From: Actinomycetota bacterium
GTDB lineage: Bacteria; Actinomycetota; Thermoleophilia; Solirubrobacterales; Solirubrobacteraceae
Direction of reading: 5' to 3'
DNA length: 5,259 nucleotides
Assembly (NCBI GenBank): GCA_019348435.1
Contig: JAHWJM010000213.1
Span: 1-5,259, forward strand
Shown here: positions 4,691 to 5,259 of the stretch, in pieces
How positions within the stretch are numbered: position 1 is the first letter of the stretch
How the letters are laid out: the number at the start of each line of letters is the position of its first letter
Position numbers and translations under genes: made by a program
The notes under the pieces: model-generated
What the model saw: only the letters and a program-made list of their open reading frames with translations
Told to the model about the DNA's origin: nothing
Databases searched by the model: none

Positions 4691-5259
4691 TCAGTACTCG
4701 AGGAGCTGACGACAGGCCTCCCTGATGCGATCGGCGGAGGGCAGGACGGCGGCCTCCAGCGGCGGCGAGAACGGGATCGGCACGTCGGGCGTGGCGACGC
4801 GCACGACCGGGCCGTCGAGGTCCTCGAAGCCGTACTCGGCGATCAGCGCGGCGACCTGGGCGCCCGCGGCACACGTCTGGTTGGCCTCGTCGACGATGAC
4901 GACCTTCGAGCATTCGCGGACCGCGGCGAGAATCGCCTGCTCGTCGAGCGGGACGAGCGAGCGCAGGTCGAGCACCATGATCGACGCCTCGTCGAGATCG
5001 TCGGTCGCCTCGAGCGCGGTGTGCACCATCTGGCCGTACGTGATGACGACGAGGTCGGTGCCCTCACGCGCGACGCGGGCGCTGAACGGCGTCTCGTAGG
5101 AGCCGTCGGCCACCTCGCCCTTCACGCGCCGGTAGAGGTTCTTGTGCTCCATGTAAATGACCGGGTTGGGATCGCGGATGCTCGCGATGATCAGGCCCTT
5201 GGCGTCCTCGGCCGTGCTCGGCGCGACGACCTTCAGGCCTGGCGAGTGCATGAACCAGG
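4691..5259 (-). CDS. 2-oxoacid dehydrogenase E1 component, beta subunit (5' end beyond window)
   Basis: E1 decarboxylates a 2-oxoacid using thiamine diphosphate and passes the acyl group to the E2 lipoyl arm. The visible part is 188 complete codons before the TGA at 4691-4693, beginning at the right edge with WFMHSPGLKVVAPSTAEDAKGL, a conserved mid-protein segment. Then come NPVIYMEHKNLYR, the C-terminal transketolase-like domain (TDLVVITYGQMVHTALEA, VLDLRSLVPLDEQAILAAV, VVIVDEANQTCAAGAQVAALI) and the close VATPDVPIPFSPPLEAAVLPSADRI. Family members are about 325-340 residues, so roughly the first 140, including most cofactor contacts, lie outside. An ATG at 5251 is the methionine within WFMHSPG and is not the start. 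The E1-alpha gene would be expected further right. The PDVPIPFSPPLE ending also occurs in acetoin and branched-chain types, so the substrate is open. Confidence 0.95.
   Translation of the reverse strand, partial: WFMHSPGLKVVAPSTAEDAKGLIIASIRDPNPVIYMEHKNLYRRVKGEVADGSYETPFSARVAREGTDLVVITYGQMVHTALEATDDLDEASIMVLDLRSLVPLDEQAILAAVRECSKVVIVDEANQTCAAGAQVAALIAEYGFEDLDGPVVRVATPDVPIPFSPPLEAAVLPSADRIREACRQLLEY

Noticed and set aside
3475..4725. Long plus-strand open frame (416 codons) opposite E2
   Set aside because: Asp/Arg/Gly-rich translation with no domain signal; it is the antisense of the E2 gene, a common artefact at this GC content.
1..5259. tRNA, rRNA, CRISPR array, insertion sequence or phage genes
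   Set aside because: No cloverleaf-like sequence, regularly spaced repeats, transposase motifs or terminal inverted repeats were seen on either strand.

Overview
The window comes from a very GC-rich bacterium. GTG starts, leaderless-looking promoters and GC-rich third codon positions point to an actinobacterium, possibly of the Thermoleophilia/Solirubrobacter type. That placement is an inference; no rRNA or other marker is present.

Layout, left to right. (1) Positions 2 to about 250, plus strand: an internal piece of an EAL-domain (cyclic-di-GMP phosphodiesterase-like) protein. Its homology stops abruptly at about 233-250. (2) At that point the minus strand starts to match the N-terminus of lipoyl synthase LipA, whose start codon is at 418. 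Both genes are cut at the same spot, and a shared stretch of about 18 bases fits either protein. This looks like a chimeric join: an assembly error or a real rearrangement. (3) Positions 2776 to 233, minus strand: a tight four-gene unit in the order lysR-type regulator, lipB (octanoyltransferase), a zinc-ribbon SAM methyltransferase, and truncated lipA. The first three overlap stop-to-start (ATGA and GTGA). (4) Positions 2777-3006: the divergent intergenic region, with an AT-rich palindrome next to the lysR start and a candidate leaderless promoter for the next gene. (5) Positions 3007-3375, plus strand: an unrecognised 122-residue protein with two cysteine pairs. Its sixth and later codons carry a perfect 12-bp inverted repeat. 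(6) Positions 3400 to the right edge, minus strand: the E2 (lipoyl-bearing acyltransferase) and E1-beta genes of a 2-oxoacid dehydrogenase complex. E1-beta is cut by the window edge.

The genes share a lipoate theme. LipB moves octanoyl groups from acyl carrier protein to lipoyl domains, and LipA inserts the sulfurs. The E2 encoded nearby has the lipoyl domain (target lysine K41) that needs this modification, and E1-beta passes acyl groups to it. The LysR regulator could control the lip genes, the divergent cysteine-pair gene, or both. The methyltransferase has no evident lipoate role.

No tRNA, rRNA, CRISPR array, insertion sequence or convincing intrinsic terminator was found. The most valuable points to check are the EAL/LipA junction and the hairpin at the start of the orphan gene.
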